From NCBI RefSeq assembly GCF_003935375.1, contig NZ_RHQM01000005.1, positions 186,001-250,000 of the forward strand: 64,000 nucleotides of DNA, written 5' to 3'. Shown here one piece after another: positions 1 through 9,214 of the stretch (within the stretch, counting starts at the first letter, position 1; each line of letters starts with the position of its first letter). The notes beneath the pieces are model-generated. The model saw nothing but the letters and a program-made list of their open reading frames with translations. It did no database searches and was not told the origin of the DNA. Position numbers and translations under genes: made by a program. Source of the stretch: Stutzerimonas xanthomarina. Lineage in GTDB: Bacteria > Pseudomonadota > Gammaproteobacteria > Pseudomonadales > Pseudomonadaceae.

Positions 1-575
1 ACATGCCAGATGCCGCCAGCACGCTTGGCGCTCAGGCATTGGGTGCGGGTATGGATATGCGCGCCTTTCTCCCGCGCCGCCATGGCGTTGAGTACCACCA
101 GCCGCGCATCGTCGACCCAGCAGTCGGAGTATTCGAAGCCGCGGGTGATGGCTGGCTTCAGTGGACTCTCCTTGCCGAAACGCAGGCCCCGCGAAGCTGG
201 CAGCTTCTTGCGCATGCCCAGGTTGTCGTAGAGGAACAGGCCGGCGCGGATCATCCACGCCGGGCGCAGGTGAGGACGGTGGGGCAGCACGAAGCGCATC
301 GGCTTGACGATATGCGGCGCCTTGGCCAGCAGCACTTCACGCTCGGCCAGCGCCTCGCGGACGAGGCGGAATTCGTAGTGCTCCAGATAGCGCAGGCCTC
401 CGTGAATGAGCTTGCTGCTGGCCGACGACGTATGGCTGGCCAGATCGTCGCGTTCGCAAAGGAACACCGACAGCCCGCGACCAGCTGCATCGGCAGCGAT
501 ACCGACGCCATTGATACCGCCGCCGATCACGGCGACGTCATAGAGCTCGGAGACGGGCTGGGCGGAATGGGGCAC
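1..575 (-). CDS. glpD: Aerobic glycerol-3-phosphate dehydrogenase, N-terminal part (truncated by window edge)
   Basis: Membrane-associated FAD enzyme oxidising glycerol-3-phosphate to dihydroxyacetone phosphate and passing electrons to the quinone pool. The first 191 codons are present; the 3' end lies outside the window. The start is a GTG at 575-573 preceded by GAGGAG. The N-terminus carries the dinucleotide-binding motif VIGGGINGVGIAADAAGRG (about residues 13-31), followed by the GlpD segments SSKLIHGGLRYLEHYEF and LPHRPHLRPAWMIRAGLFLYDNLG. It is the last gene of a glpF-glpK-glpR-glpD run. A palindromic GlpR-type operator lies 26 bases upstream of the start, so repression by GlpR is expected. 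Confidence 0.95.
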   Translation of the reverse strand, partial: MPHSAQPVSELYDVAVIGGGINGVGIAADAAGRGLSVFLCERDDLASHTSSASSKLIHGGLRYLEHYEFRLVREALAEREVLLAKAPHIVKPMRFVLPHRPHLRPAWMIRAGLFLYDNLGMRKKLPASRGLRFGKESPLKPAITRGFEYSDCWVDDARLVVLNAMAAREKGAHIHTRTQCLSAKRAGGIWH

Positions 576-600
576 GGGCTTCTCCTCGAAAACGATAGGT

Positions 601-620
601 CATGTTCGGTTTTGAACATG
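601..620 (-). promoter_or_regulatory. GlpR-type operator upstream of glpD
   Basis: Perfect 7-base inverted repeat CATGTTC / GAACATG around a 6-base spacer. It matches 16 of 20 positions of the E. coli GlpR consensus WATKYTCGWWWWCGAMCATW. It sits between the glpD start and glpR. A second near-consensus half-site (AATGTTCGAAAA) begins at 652, so the region may bind more than one repressor dimer. Confidence 0.7.
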
Positions 621-844
621 CTATTCGCAAAAGAATCCGTACGAAAGGAAAAATGTTCGAAAATAGATAAAAAAGAAAATATTCGAACGCTGGGTTTCTG
701 ATTGATTGCCGCTGTTCCGACTGTTGTGCTGGTGTCGTCCCGGCCGCCGTCAGATTCCGCCTGCCCGCAAGGGCTCGAATTCGTTACGAGCGTTCTGTCT
801 TAACTATCGGAGCGGAGTTGTCTGCGAAACGAACTGCCGCCCAA

Positions 845-1603
845 CTACTCGGCTATCTCCAGCTGCACCTTGTGGCGGGCCAGCAGCTCGGCGAACACCT
901 CGGAAGGTGCCGAGTCGGTGAACAGGCAGTCGATCTGTTCCAGCGAGCCCAGGCGCGTCATGGCGCTGCGGCCGAATTTGCTGGAGTCCGCGGCGAGGAA
1001 GACCTTGCGCGCGTTATGGATGATCGCCTGGGAGACGCGCACTTCCTGATAATCGAAGTCGAGCAGGGTGCCGTCCTCGTCGATACCGCTGATGCCGATC
1101 AGGGCGAAATCGACCTTGAACTGGCTGATGAAATCGGCCGTGGCCTGGCCCACCACGCCGCCGTCGCTGCGCACGTTGCCGCCGGCGATCAGCACATCGA
1201 AGTCTTCCTTGGTGCTGAGAATGCTCGCCACGTGCAGATCATTGGTGATGATCTTCAGGTCACGGTGGTTGAGCAGGGCGCGGGCGATCGCCTCGGTGGT
1301 GGTGCCGATATTGATGAACAGCGAAGCCTGGTCGGGGATGCGCGCGGCCATGGCGGCGGCGATACGCAGTTTCTCGTCGCGCATCTGGTGCGCGCGCTGG
1401 CTGTAGGCGGTGTTCTGCACGCTGGAATCGTAGGCCGCGCCGCCGTGGTAGCGCCGCAGCAGGCCGGCGTCGCCGAGCTGGTTGATGTCGCGGCGGATGG
1501 TTTGCGGCGTGACGGCGAAGTGCCGTGCCAGCTCGTCGATGCTCACGTAGCCGCGCTCGCGCACGAGTTCCAGAATGTTCTGCTGTCGGGGCGCCAGGCT
1601 CAT
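845..1603 (-). CDS. glpR: Glycerol-3-phosphate regulon repressor (DeoR family)
   Basis: Transcription repressor whose inducer in characterised relatives is glycerol-3-phosphate. The DeoR helix-turn-helix lies at about residues 20-50 ([21 protein letters not shown]). The C-terminal sugar-phosphate sensor follows with the family segments [14 protein letters not shown] and ITNDLHVA. The chosen ATG at 1603 gives 252 residues, the length of E. coli GlpR, and follows AGGAAG; a longer reading upstream begins at a poor start and adds residues unlike the family. It lies between glpK and glpD, and a GlpR-like operator at 1668-1687 in its own leader suggests autoregulation. Confidence 0.95.
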   Translation of the reverse strand: MSLAPRQQNILELVRERGYVSIDELARHFAVTPQTIRRDINQLGDAGLLRRYHGGAAYDSSVQNTAYSQRAHQMRDEKLRIAAAMAARIPDQASLFINIGTTTEAIARALLNHRDLKIITNDLHVASILSTKEDFDVLIAGGNVRSDGGVVGQATADFISQFKVDFALIGISGIDEDGTLLDFDYQEVRVSQAIIHNARKVFLAADSSKFGRSAMTRLGSLEQIDCLFTDSAPSEVFAELLARHKVQLEIAE

Positions 1604-1667
1604 GAGGCTTCCTTGTTCGCTGTTGTGCGGGAAGCATGCCGTAGTCTGGCGTTCGATTAAAGCGCTG

Positions 1668-1687
1668 CCTGTTCGAATTCGCACATG
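1668..1687 (-). promoter_or_regulatory. GlpR-type operator upstream of glpR
   Basis: The site contains TGTTCGAATTCGCACA and matches 16 of 20 positions of the E. coli GlpR consensus. It lies between the glpK terminator hairpin and the glpR start, the right place for autoregulation of glpR. Confidence 0.55.
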
Positions 1688-1689
1688 CC

Positions 1690-1722
1690 AGGCCTGCCTC
1701 CGAAACCTCCAGAGGCAGGCCT
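1690..1722 (-). terminator. Hairpin after glpK
   Basis: Perfect 11-base stem AGGCCTGCCTC / GAGGCAGGCCT with an 11-base loop, starting 14 bases beyond the glpK stop. There is no long T-run on the minus strand, so it may act as a processing or attenuating hairpin between glpK and glpR rather than a full terminator. Confidence 0.6.
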
Positions 1723-1735
1723 GTTGTTCGTCAGA

Positions 1736-3244
1736 TCAGTCTTCGGCCCAGTTGCGCGTACGGTCGACCGCCTTCTGCCAGCCGCGATAGAGCGCTTCGC
1801 GCTGTTCGCTTCCGCACGCCGGTTCGAACACCCGCTCGATGCTGCTCTTGCTGCGCAACTCGTCGAGGTCGCTCCAGAAACCGGTCGCCAGTCCGGCCAG
1901 GTAGGCCGCGCCGAGCGCCGTGGTTTCCTTCATCTGCGGGCGTTCAACCTGAGTACCGAGCATATCGGCCTGGAACTGCATGAGGAAGTTGTTGGCTACC
2001 GCGCCGCCGTCCACGCGCAGGGCGCGCAGGCGCTCGCCGGCGTCCTGCTGCATGGCGTCGAGCACGTCGCGGGTCTGGTAGGCGATGGACTCCAGCGCTG
2101 CACGGATCAGATGGTCGACCTTGACCCCGCGGGTCAGGCCGAACAGCGCGCCGCGGGCGCGCGGATCCCAATAGGGCGCGCCAAGGCCGGTGAACGCCGG
2201 CACCAGGTAGATGCCGTTGCTGTCCGGCACCTTGGTGGCGAAGTACTCCGAATCCAGCGATTCGTTGAGTACCTTCAGTTCGTCACGCAGCCACTGCACG
2301 GTGGAGCCGCCATTGAATATGGCGCCTTCCAGTGCGTAGTTCACTTCGCCACGCGGCCCGCAGGCGATGGTGGTCAGCAGACCATGTTCGGATTGCACTG
2401 CCTTGGTTCCGGTGTTCATCAGCAGGAAGCAGCCGGTGCCGTAGGTGTTCTTGGCCTGCCCAGGCTCGACGCACATCTGGCCGAACAGCGCGGCCTGCTG
2501 GTCGCCGGCGATGCCTGCGATGGGAATGCCGGTGCTCTGGCCGGAACCGATGTAGGCGTGGCCGTAAATTTCCGACGAGGAACGCACGTCCGGCAGCATT
2601 TCGCGCGGGATATCCAGCGCCTCGAGCATTACCGGGTCCCAGTCCAGCTTATGGATGTCGAACAGCATTGTGCGCGAGGCGTTGGTGTAGTCGGTGACGT
2701 GGGCCTTGCCCTGGGTCATCTTCCAGATCAGCCAGCAATCGACGGTGCCGAACAGCAGTTCGCCGCGGCGGGCGCGCTCACGGCTGCCCTCGACGTGGTC
2801 GAGAATCCACTTGATCTTGGTACCGGAGAAGTAGGGGTCGATCACCAGGCCGGTAGTCTTGCGGATGTGATCTTCCATGCCGTCGCGCTTGAGCTGGTCG
2901 CAGATCGGCGTGCTCTGGCGGCTCTGCCAGACGATGGCGTTGTAGATCGGTCGGCCGGTGATCTTGTCCCAGACGATGGCGGTCTCGCGCTGGTTGGTGA
3001 TACCGATGGCCGCCACCTGCTCGTTGGTGATGCCGGCCTGGGCCAGGGCTTCGACGAACACACCGCTCTGGGTCGCCCAGATTTCCATGGGGTCGTGCTC
3101 GACCCAGCTCGGTTGCGGGTAGATCTGCGCGAACTCGCGCTGGGCGATGGTCACCACGTTGGCGTTGCGGTCCAGCACGATGGCGCGGGAGCTGGTGGTG
3201 CCCTGGTCGAGGGCGACGACGAATTGCTTGTTCTGATTGCTCAT
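1736..3244 (-). CDS. glpK: Glycerol kinase
   Basis: ATP-dependent phosphorylation of glycerol to sn-glycerol-3-phosphate, trapping glycerol brought in by GlpF. The 502-residue length is normal for GlpK. The N-terminal FGGY-kinase phosphate-binding motif [11 protein letters not shown] (about residues 14-24) is present, as are [13 protein letters not shown] and the C-terminal [20 protein letters not shown] typical of the ATP-binding fold. It begins 23 bases after the glpF stop and is expected to be cotranscribed with glpF from the GlpR-controlled promoter at about 4222-4250. Confidence 0.97.
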   Translation of the reverse strand: MSNQNKQFVVALDQGTTSSRAIVLDRNANVVTIAQREFAQIYPQPSWVEHDPMEIWATQSGVFVEALAQAGITNEQVAAIGITNQRETAIVWDKITGRPIYNAIVWQSRQSTPICDQLKRDGMEDHIRKTTGLVIDPYFSGTKIKWILDHVEGSRERARRGELLFGTVDCWLIWKMTQGKAHVTDYTNASRTMLFDIHKLDWDPVMLEALDIPREMLPDVRSSSEIYGHAYIGSGQSTGIPIAGIAGDQQAALFGQMCVEPGQAKNTYGTGCFLLMNTGTKAVQSEHGLLTTIACGPRGEVNYALEGAIFNGGSTVQWLRDELKVLNESLDSEYFATKVPDSNGIYLVPAFTGLGAPYWDPRARGALFGLTRGVKVDHLIRAALESIAYQTRDVLDAMQQDAGERLRALRVDGGAVANNFLMQFQADMLGTQVERPQMKETTALGAAYLAGLATGFWSDLDELRSKSSIERVFEPACGSEQREALYRGWQKAVDRTRNWAED

Positions 3245-3267
3245 GGCGACGTTTCCTTAGCGAACTC

Positions 3268-4149
3268 TTAGCGAACTTTGCTGATATCGGGCTGGGCGGA
3301 GCCCATTTCGGCAGAGGCCTTTTCCTTGGGTTTCGGTGCATCGCAGGCGGCAGAGCCAACGCCCGGCAGGTGCCGGCAGATGAGTGCCTTGTAACCTGCA
3401 GCGCCGAGGCAGGCACCGAGAATCGGGGCGAAGATCGGGACCAGGAAATACGGGATGTCTCGCCCACCGGTAAAGGCCACATCACCCCAGCCGGCAAAGA
3501 AGGTCATCAGTTTAGGCCCGAAATCCCGCGCGGGATTCATCGCGAAGCCGGTCAGCGGTCCCATTGCGCCGCCGATCACGGCGATCAGCAGGCCGATCAG
3601 CAAAGGTGCGAGCGGGCCGCTGGGCAGGCCGTTGCCGTCGTCGGTGATGGCCATGATCATCGCCAGCAGAATGGCGGTGATGACGACCTCCACCAGAAAC
3701 GCCTGGCCGAACGACAACGAGGCGTGGGGGTAGGTGGAAAAGATCGACGCGAGTTCAAGGCTCTCGACACTGCCGCGAACCATCTGCTGGGCCTGTTCGA
3801 AATCGAAAAACAGACTGCTGTACAGCCCGTAGACCAGCGCCGCAGAACAGAAGGCGCCGGCCACCTGCGCCAGGATGTAGGCCGGAACGCGGTGCCGCTC
3901 GAATGTGCCGAACAGCCACAATGCGATGGTGACGGCCGGGTTCAGGTGGGCACCGGAGACGCCGGCGGCAAGGTACACCGCCATCGAAACGCCGATGCCC
4001 CAGATGATGCTGATTTCCCACAACCCCAGGTCGGCACCGCCGAGCTTGAGCGCTGCGACGCAGCCAGTACCGAAGAAGATAAGAAGGGCAGTGCCGAGAA
4101 ATTCGGCGATGCATTGTCCCTTAAGCGTCGGGACGATGGGCGTACTCAT
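3268..4149 (-). CDS. glpF: Glycerol uptake facilitator (aquaglyceroporin)
   Basis: Inner-membrane MIP-family channel for facilitated glycerol diffusion. Both half-helix NPA motifs are present: SGAHLNPAVTIAL in the first half and GFAMNPARDFGPK in the second. The Asp after the second NPAR is the glycerol-facilitator hallmark that separates it from water-specific aquaporins. The ATG at 4149 (MSTPIVPTLKG) follows GAGG and gives 293 residues; a longer reading to 4191 has no support. A polar C-terminal tail rich in Lys, Glu and Pro (about the last 30 residues) follows the last membrane segment. First gene of the glpFK unit. Confidence 0.95.
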   Translation of the reverse strand: MSTPIVPTLKGQCIAEFLGTALLIFFGTGCVAALKLGGADLGLWEISIIWGIGVSMAVYLAAGVSGAHLNPAVTIALWLFGTFERHRVPAYILAQVAGAFCSAALVYGLYSSLFFDFEQAQQMVRGSVESLELASIFSTYPHASLSFGQAFLVEVVITAILLAMIMAITDDGNGLPSGPLAPLLIGLLIAVIGGAMGPLTGFAMNPARDFGPKLMTFFAGWGDVAFTGGRDIPYFLVPIFAPILGACLGAAGYKALICRHLPGVGSAACDAPKPKEKASAEMGSAQPDISKVR

Positions 4150-4205
4150 GCGCGGAGCCTCGTTCGTTTGTTTTTGTTTTATTCCGAGCACTGCGTTGGT
4201 TCGGA

Positions 4206-4225
4206 ATTGTTCGGAAACGAAAACT
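4206..4225 (-). promoter_or_regulatory. GlpR-type operator overlapping glpF -10
   Basis: Contains TGTTCGGAAACGAAAA and matches 16 of 20 positions of the E. coli GlpR consensus. It overlaps the -10 element of the proposed glpF promoter. Confidence 0.55.
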
Positions 4226-4250
4226 TAGAGGCAAAGAATGCAGCTGTCAA
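4222..4250 (-). promoter_or_regulatory. glpF promoter (sigma-70 type)
   Basis: On the minus strand, -35 TTGACA (4250-4245), a 17-base spacer and -10 TAAGTT (4227-4222). Both elements are overlapped by GlpR-like operators at 4206-4225 and 4249-4268, a classic repressor-occlusion arrangement. Confidence 0.7.
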
Positions 4251-4268
4251 AGTAAAAATTCGAACATT
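4249..4268 (-). promoter_or_regulatory. GlpR-type operator at glpF -35
   Basis: The right half, TTCGAACATT, is a perfect match to the GlpR half-site WWCGAMCATW; the left half is degenerate (16 of 20 overall). It overlaps the edge of the -35 element. Confidence 0.5.
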
Positions 4269-4382
4269 TTACGGGCGCGCTGCGGGAACAAATGAGGGTG
4301 CTTGCTGTCGCCGCGGTCCCGAGTCTTCGCCGTGACCGATGAAGCCTTGCCGACCTGGATGGCGTTGGAAAGCGTCGGTGTC

Positions 4383-5147
4383 TTAGCGCCGACGCCGCCA
4401 GAGGCGCCAGCCGAGCAGCATATCGTCAGCCATCGGCACCAGAGCCAGTGCCAGCAGCAAGGCGGCCAGCGGGACCGTGGCGATGAAGCCGAAATGCTTG
4501 AAGCCGGCTGCGCCGCTCAATCCGCCGATGAAGAAGCTCATCACCATCAGCAGGTTGATACGCAGGCGCTGTCGGTTGGCCCGAACCGGTGGCATGTCGT
4601 CATGACGATTGCGGTTGAAGTAGATCAGCCTGCCCAGCTCGATGCCGATGTCGGTCACCATCCCAGTGATATGGGTGGTGCGCACTTCGGCATTGGAGAG
4701 CTTGGTGATGATCGCGTTCTGCAGGCCCATGATGAAGCACAGCAGCACCACGGTCAGCGGCACGAAAAACCCGGGAACCAACATCAGCCGCGCGCCGAGG
4801 ATGCCGAACAGCAGCAACAGTGCGGCTTCCAGCGCCAGCGGTAGCGCGTACTGGCTATGCAGACGGCGCCGCCGCGAGAAGTTGATCATCAGCGTCGAGC
4901 ACATGGCACCAAGAACGAACGAGAGCAATGCACCGAAGCCTGCCAGCGCCAGATCGGTGGCACCGAGGGCCAGGTTGTCGGCCACTGCCGAAACGATGCC
5001 GGTCATATGCGAGGTGTACTGCTGGACGGCGATGAACCCGCCGGCATTGGCGGCACCCGCGACAAACGCGAGGCACAGGCCGAGCTGACGATTGCTATGG
5101 GCGGACCGTCGGCGATCGGTCAGACGACGGGCGTACTTGATCGGCAT
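4383..5147 (-). CDS. DUF1275 (YoaK-like) membrane protein
   Basis: A 254-residue integral membrane protein with about six hydrophobic segments, starting after a basic N-terminus (KYARRLTDRRR). Segments such as GLCLAFVAGAANAGGFIAVQQYTSHMTG and FIMGLQNAIITKLSNAEVRTTHITGMVTDIGIELG are typical of the DUF1275 family, in which the TSHMTG and THITG elements are a duplicated membrane motif. Family function is not established. It stands alone between glpF and the helicase gene, all on the minus strand; no operator or promoter was recognised. Confidence 0.85.
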   Translation of the reverse strand: MPIKYARRLTDRRRSAHSNRQLGLCLAFVAGAANAGGFIAVQQYTSHMTGIVSAVADNLALGATDLALAGFGALLSFVLGAMCSTLMINFSRRRRLHSQYALPLALEAALLLLFGILGARLMLVPGFFVPLTVVLLCFIMGLQNAIITKLSNAEVRTTHITGMVTDIGIELGRLIYFNRNRHDDMPPVRANRQRLRINLLMVMSFFIGGLSGAAGFKHFGFIATVPLAALLLALALVPMADDMLLGWRLWRRRR

Positions 5148-5222
5148 GGCAGGCTCGCGCTCGGCAGCAAAGCGGCGATTATAGAGCGGCCGGCCTGGCT
5201 GGATCGCGGTTGGTGGATATTC

Positions 5223-7583
5223 TCAGCGTCGTCGCCCGGCCTTGCGGCCGCCGCCGCGTCGTGCAGCGCGCGGTTTGCGCTGGCGTGACAATTCACGGGT
5301 GATGGCGTCGTTGAGCAGCTTGCGCGCGTCTTCACCGTCGTCGTGCTCGGGAAAATGCTCGGGCAGGCTGCGGGCCAGATGCAGGTAGGTTTCCACCACA
5401 TGCAGGGTACTTTCCAGGCTGGACAGGTCGCTGCCGAGCAGCAGCTTGGGCATCGGGATGGCGTGGCCTTCTGTGACTCGCTTGATCCAGCGCTGGGCAT
5501 GTTGACTGGCCGGACTGTCGAAGCCACCGCGGATCGGCGTGCAGGCGAACGTCCAGCGCAGCCAGAGCGGAATCTTCGGGTCGTCGATCAGCTCGATCCA
5601 TTCGGCCAGTTCGTCCGGCAGTACCGAGATAAATGCCTCGCCGTAGTTTATGTTGCGGTTGAAGGTCAGCCAGGACCGCAGCAGACTCGGCTCGCCCATC
5701 AGTTCGGAGATGGCGGACAGGTGATCGATGGAAGGGCGCACCTGGAACTGACTCAGGTCCACCGGCGCATCCGGACTGTTGAACAGGCGGCGGATGGACT
5801 TGAGCGTCTGCGGGTCCAGCGCAGTGATCTCGCCGCTGTCGTGGTGACCGAAGCGCCCGGCGCGGCCGCCGATCTGCTTGACCTCCTGCACCTTGAGCTG
5901 GCGATTCTGGATGCCGTCGAATTTCTCATCGGTATAGAAACACAGCGTGTGCGCCGGCAGGTTGAGGCCCATGCCGACCGCATCGGTAGCGACCATGATG
6001 TCCGCCTCGCCCTCGCGGAAGCGCCGGGCCTGCTCGCGTCGGACCTCGGGCGAGAGCGCACCGTAGACCACCGAGACGCTTTTGCCGGCGCTTTCGAGCA
6101 TGCCCTTGAGCTCCAGCACCAGCTTGCGGCTGAACGCCACCAGCAGCGAGCCGGGTTCCAGCCGTTCCAGCGTCGTGGCGTGGCGGGCGACTTCAACCGG
6201 GGACAGGCGCTTGGTGCGCTGCACAACCAGCTTGTCCTCGCACAGATCGCAAAGCGTGCGCAAGGAGGGTTCGATCAGCGCTGGCCCGGTCATCATCAGT
6301 TGCGGCGTATAGGCGCTGACCAGTGCATCGACCCAGGCCCAGCCACGTTGCGAGTCGGCCATCATCTGTACCTCGTCGACCACCACCACATCCCAATGCT
6401 GATGGCGGAAACGCGCGAACTCCTCCACGGTGCAGCAGAAGTGTGTGGCGCCTTCGCGGATGATTTCTTCCTCGCCGGTGACCAGCGAGCAGGGCACACC
6501 CATCGACTCGATGCGCTCCTGATTCTCCAGTGCCATCAGGCGCAGCGGCGACAGATAGATGGCGCGCTCGGCCGCTGCCATCGCTTCGATGGAACGGTGC
6601 GTCTTGCCGCTGTTGGTCGGGCCGAGCAGGGCGGTCCAGCGTCGCGTCAGGCGCCGGGCCGGGTAGAGCTTGTGGTAGTGGACGAAGCGCGGGTTGTTCT
6701 CCAGCAGCACGGCAAACGCCATCTTTTCCTCGTGCTCGCGGCGGGCGGCGCGAATCGCCTTGCGCATGCGCCCGGGTTCCAGGGCGATGAGCTCGGTAAG
6801 ACGCTTGTGCCCGAGCAGTTGCAGGTCGAAATCGCCGGCGAGCTCGAGCATGCGCTCGAAGGTGGACTGCAGCTCGTCGCGATCCTGGCGCTTCCAAGCC
6901 TCGACTTCCGCCACGCTGAGCAGATGATCCTGGCCGGAAGGAACCCGCCGCGGCAATTCGAGGGTGAGATTGCCGCGCTGCAAGGCCACCACGTAGCGCA
7001 GCTCATGGCGAATCTCGTTGAGGGTGGCGATGGCATGCGGCAGAAATTCATCAACCCGTGGCAGTTCCGGGCGGATGCGCGCCAGGCACCGCTGCCGCTC
7101 GTCCTCGTCCATTTCGGCGAAGGGCCGTTCGAGCACCTGCAGCCGATTGCGCACATAACGCTGTACGGCCTGTTTCAGGTTGTCGGCGAAATCGTCGCGC
7201 CGCGGGCTGTCGTCCAGACGCAGCGCCCAGTCAGGCTCCAGCAGATGGACCGGCGAGCCGAGGCTGAAGGTCTTCTCGCTGCCGAACACATCCACGCTGC
7301 AGTGGATCTCGCCGAGATCACGGCTGACGACCCGGTCGAGCAACTCGTCTGCAGCAGGTGCCGCCAGCAGTTCATCCACCGCCTGCCCATGCAGCCCCAA
7401 CCAGAATGCCTTGGCCGCGCGAGCCAAGCCGACGATGGGGTAGCCGACGTACGGGGTGAACCACTTTTCCTGGTGATGCTTCTTCGCGGTGAATTCCGGA
7501 TATCGCGCCGTTGCCCAGTCGAGAAAGCGCGCCAGACGTTCGAGCCTGATGGATTTGAACTGCTTGCCCCCGGTCTTGGCCAT
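5223..7583 (-). CDS. SUV3-like superfamily 2 RNA helicase
   Basis: A 786-residue NTP-dependent helicase. Walker A is GPTNSGKTH (about residues 321-329), with the extended Q-less SUV3 form ALLGPTNSGKT. The DEXH-type box is DEVQMMAD (about residue 402). Helicase C-terminal motifs IMVATDAVGMGLNLP and QIGGRAGRFG match mitochondrial SUV3 rather than DEAD-box proteins. About 300 N-terminal residues precede the core. The C-terminus is a very basic tail of Arg, Gly and Lys, likely for RNA binding. I chose ATG 7583, preceded by AAAGGTG, over a GTG three codons upstream. Role in RNA unwinding or decay is inferred from family. Confidence 0.85.
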   Translation of the reverse strand: MAKTGGKQFKSIRLERLARFLDWATARYPEFTAKKHHQEKWFTPYVGYPIVGLARAAKAFWLGLHGQAVDELLAAPAADELLDRVVSRDLGEIHCSVDVFGSEKTFSLGSPVHLLEPDWALRLDDSPRRDDFADNLKQAVQRYVRNRLQVLERPFAEMDEDERQRCLARIRPELPRVDEFLPHAIATLNEIRHELRYVVALQRGNLTLELPRRVPSGQDHLLSVAEVEAWKRQDRDELQSTFERMLELAGDFDLQLLGHKRLTELIALEPGRMRKAIRAARREHEEKMAFAVLLENNPRFVHYHKLYPARRLTRRWTALLGPTNSGKTHRSIEAMAAAERAIYLSPLRLMALENQERIESMGVPCSLVTGEEEIIREGATHFCCTVEEFARFRHQHWDVVVVDEVQMMADSQRGWAWVDALVSAYTPQLMMTGPALIEPSLRTLCDLCEDKLVVQRTKRLSPVEVARHATTLERLEPGSLLVAFSRKLVLELKGMLESAGKSVSVVYGALSPEVRREQARRFREGEADIMVATDAVGMGLNLPAHTLCFYTDEKFDGIQNRQLKVQEVKQIGGRAGRFGHHDSGEITALDPQTLKSIRRLFNSPDAPVDLSQFQVRPSIDHLSAISELMGEPSLLRSWLTFNRNINYGEAFISVLPDELAEWIELIDDPKIPLWLRWTFACTPIRGGFDSPASQHAQRWIKRVTEGHAIPMPKLLLGSDLSSLESTLHVVETYLHLARSLPEHFPEHDDGEDARKLLNDAITRELSRQRKPRAARRGGGRKAGRRR

Positions 7584-7741
7584 GATCGACACCTTTGCTG
7601 ATCAGTCTTCTTTGTACGACTCGCGTTGCGCTCGTTTGCTCGGCGGCGCGCATGGCCGGCCGGGGATTATAGAGGCCAGCGCCGGCTTTTCTCTTGCGCC
7701 TGACTGCAATCAAGAAAGCAAATTGTCCGTAAGGGTGGCGG

Positions 7742-7770
7742 TTGGCCATTATTCATCGATGTCCTATAGT
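7742..7770 (+). promoter_or_regulatory. Sigma-70-type promoter for the lipoprotein gene
   Basis: TTGGCC, a 17-base spacer, then TATAGT, 84 bases before the lipoprotein ATG. A near-consensus -10 with optimal spacing. Confidence 0.55.
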
Positions 7771-7854
7771 GCGCGCCGCAATGGATGGCAAACAGCCCGG
7801 TCGAGCCGGCTGGATGAGAGCTATCGATTTTTGATGGACAACAGGGAATTACAG

Positions 7855-8292
7855 ATGAACGCCAAACACATTCTTGCCGTAGCCGTTGCTGCCACACTGC
7901 TTTCGGCCTGCACCGCCACCACTTCGCTGCGCTCCACCGATCCGGACCTGGCAATCAAGATCAACCAGGACGCGCCGCTAGTGCTGAAGAACCCCGTCAG
8001 CAAGACCTACAAGGCCACCAGCTTCGGCCAGTACCGCTTCCGCGCCGAGAAGCCGGGGATGGAGCCTATGTATGGTCTGATCCCGTTGAAATTCAACAGC
8101 GGCTATCTGGTCGCCGACATCCTTTTCTTCGCACCCGCCGCGTTCTACAACCTGCGCGAGGTGTACCCGTTCTACGAGTTCGACGTAGAGAAGAACGAGG
8201 TTCGCTACAAGAAGACCGTGGGTGATCAGTGGACCGTGTACAAGCCGACACCAGCGGAAGTGGCTCGCGCTCAGGCGTACTTCGCCAACTGA
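7855..8292 (+). CDS. Predicted lipoprotein of unknown function
   Basis: A 145-residue protein beginning MNAKHILAVAVAATLLSAC. A short basic N-terminus, hydrophobic core and LSAC lipobox place the lipidated Cys at residue 19, so it is probably anchored in the outer or inner membrane facing the periplasm. The mature part is polar, with one hydrophobic stretch (YLVADILFFAPAAFYNL), and ends with a Tyr-rich region. The start at 7855 is chosen because the signal peptide begins there; a longer reading from 7489 would bury it. It is followed by a bidirectional hairpin. I do not recognise a characterised family. Confidence 0.85.
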   Translation: MNAKHILAVAVAATLLSACTATTSLRSTDPDLAIKINQDAPLVLKNPVSKTYKATSFGQYRFRAEKPGMEPMYGLIPLKFNSGYLVADILFFAPAAFYNLREVYPFYEFDVEKNEVRYKKTVGDQWTVYKPTPAEVARAQAYFAN

Positions 8293-8303
8293 TCGCAGCC
8301 GGC

Positions 8304-8331
8304 AGCCCTTGCGTCTGTTGACGCAGGGGCT
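8304..8331. terminator. Bidirectional hairpin between convergent genes
   Basis: The 12-base arms AGCCCTTGCGTC and GACGCAGGGGCT pair around TGTT with one T-G wobble. It lies between the convergent lipoprotein and potassium-channel genes and may serve both. Confidence 0.65.
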
Positions 8332-8337
8332 CCGAAA

Positions 8338-9126
8338 TCAAACCCCTCGCTTTACGGCATCGACATCGTCACGGCGATCGTCCCCCAGCTGCAGCTTCAG
8401 GCTGCGCACTTCTTCAGTCAGGCATTCCACCTGTACCAGTAGTCGCTGCAGGGTTTCGCGGTCGGCCAGCTGGTCGCGGTTGTCTTCCTCGTTGCGGTCG
8501 GCGACGAACAGCGAACCGATGTAGGCGGCGAAGCTGCCGAACAGACCGACTCCGGACACCATCAGCAGCACAGCGACGATGCGGCCCAGGGTGGTGACCG
8601 GATAGAAGTCGCCGTAGCCGACCGTGGTCACGGTGACGAACGCCCACCACAGCGCCTCTTCCGGCGTGTTGATCGAGCTCTCTGGGTTCGGCGCTTCCAC
8701 CAGCAGCATGGTCAGCGCGCCAAACGCTACCAGCAGCATGGTTGCCGTGGCGGCGGAGGCGACGATGCCTTCGGCGCGGTTGCGGAACAGGATGCGCCAG
8801 ATCAGCCGCAACGACTTGATCGCCCGCAGCACCCGCAGAATCTGGAAGGCCCGAAACAGCTTGGCCGCCTGCAACCCGCCGGCAGGCACGCTGGCCAGCA
8901 GGTCGATCCAGCCCCAGCGCATGAAGCGCAGCTTGTCGTCGGCTTCCTGCAGGCGCATCCAGAAATCGATGAAGAAAAAGAAGCACACGATGTTGTCCAG
9001 ATACCCGAGCAGAGTCGATACGTCGTCGGGCAGGTCGAACACCAGATCGGCCACCAGCGCACCGATCACGTAGACCGATAGCAACAGGATGAATATCTGA
9101 AAAGGTGTGACGGTGCGCTGCTTCAT
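8338..9126 (-). CDS. Voltage-gated-type potassium channel (ion transporter)
   Basis: A 262-residue inner-membrane channel subunit of the six-helix KvAP/Kch type. Helices S1-S3 are followed by an Arg-bearing S4-like segment (AAKLFRAFQILRVLRAIKSLRLIWR, about residues 86-110). The pore loop has the potassium selectivity filter TVGYGD, preceded by the re-entrant helix ALWWAFVTVT and followed by S6 (IVAVLLMVSGVGLFGSFAAYIGSLF). The C-terminal 50 residues form a charged, probably coiled-coil region rather than an RCK domain. Probably tetrameric and mediating K+ flux in response to membrane potential; gating is inferred, not shown. Confidence 0.92.
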   Translation of the reverse strand: MKQRTVTPFQIFILLLSVYVIGALVADLVFDLPDDVSTLLGYLDNIVCFFFFIDFWMRLQEADDKLRFMRWGWIDLLASVPAGGLQAAKLFRAFQILRVLRAIKSLRLIWRILFRNRAEGIVASAATATMLLVAFGALTMLLVEAPNPESSINTPEEALWWAFVTVTTVGYGDFYPVTTLGRIVAVLLMVSGVGLFGSFAAYIGSLFVADRNEEDNRDQLADRETLQRLLVQVECLTEEVRSLKLQLGDDRRDDVDAVKRGV

Positions 9127-9214
9127 GAGTCAACCGGGTTTCGTGGGGCAGGTGGGCGCAAGTTTAAAGCACACCGCGGTAATCGGGCCGGAACGATGGG
9201 AAGGAGTGTTGGGG

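Noticed and set aside
5343..7601. 752-codon plus-strand open frame opposite the helicase gene.
   Set aside because: Shadow of the real minus-strand gene, which has clear helicase motifs.
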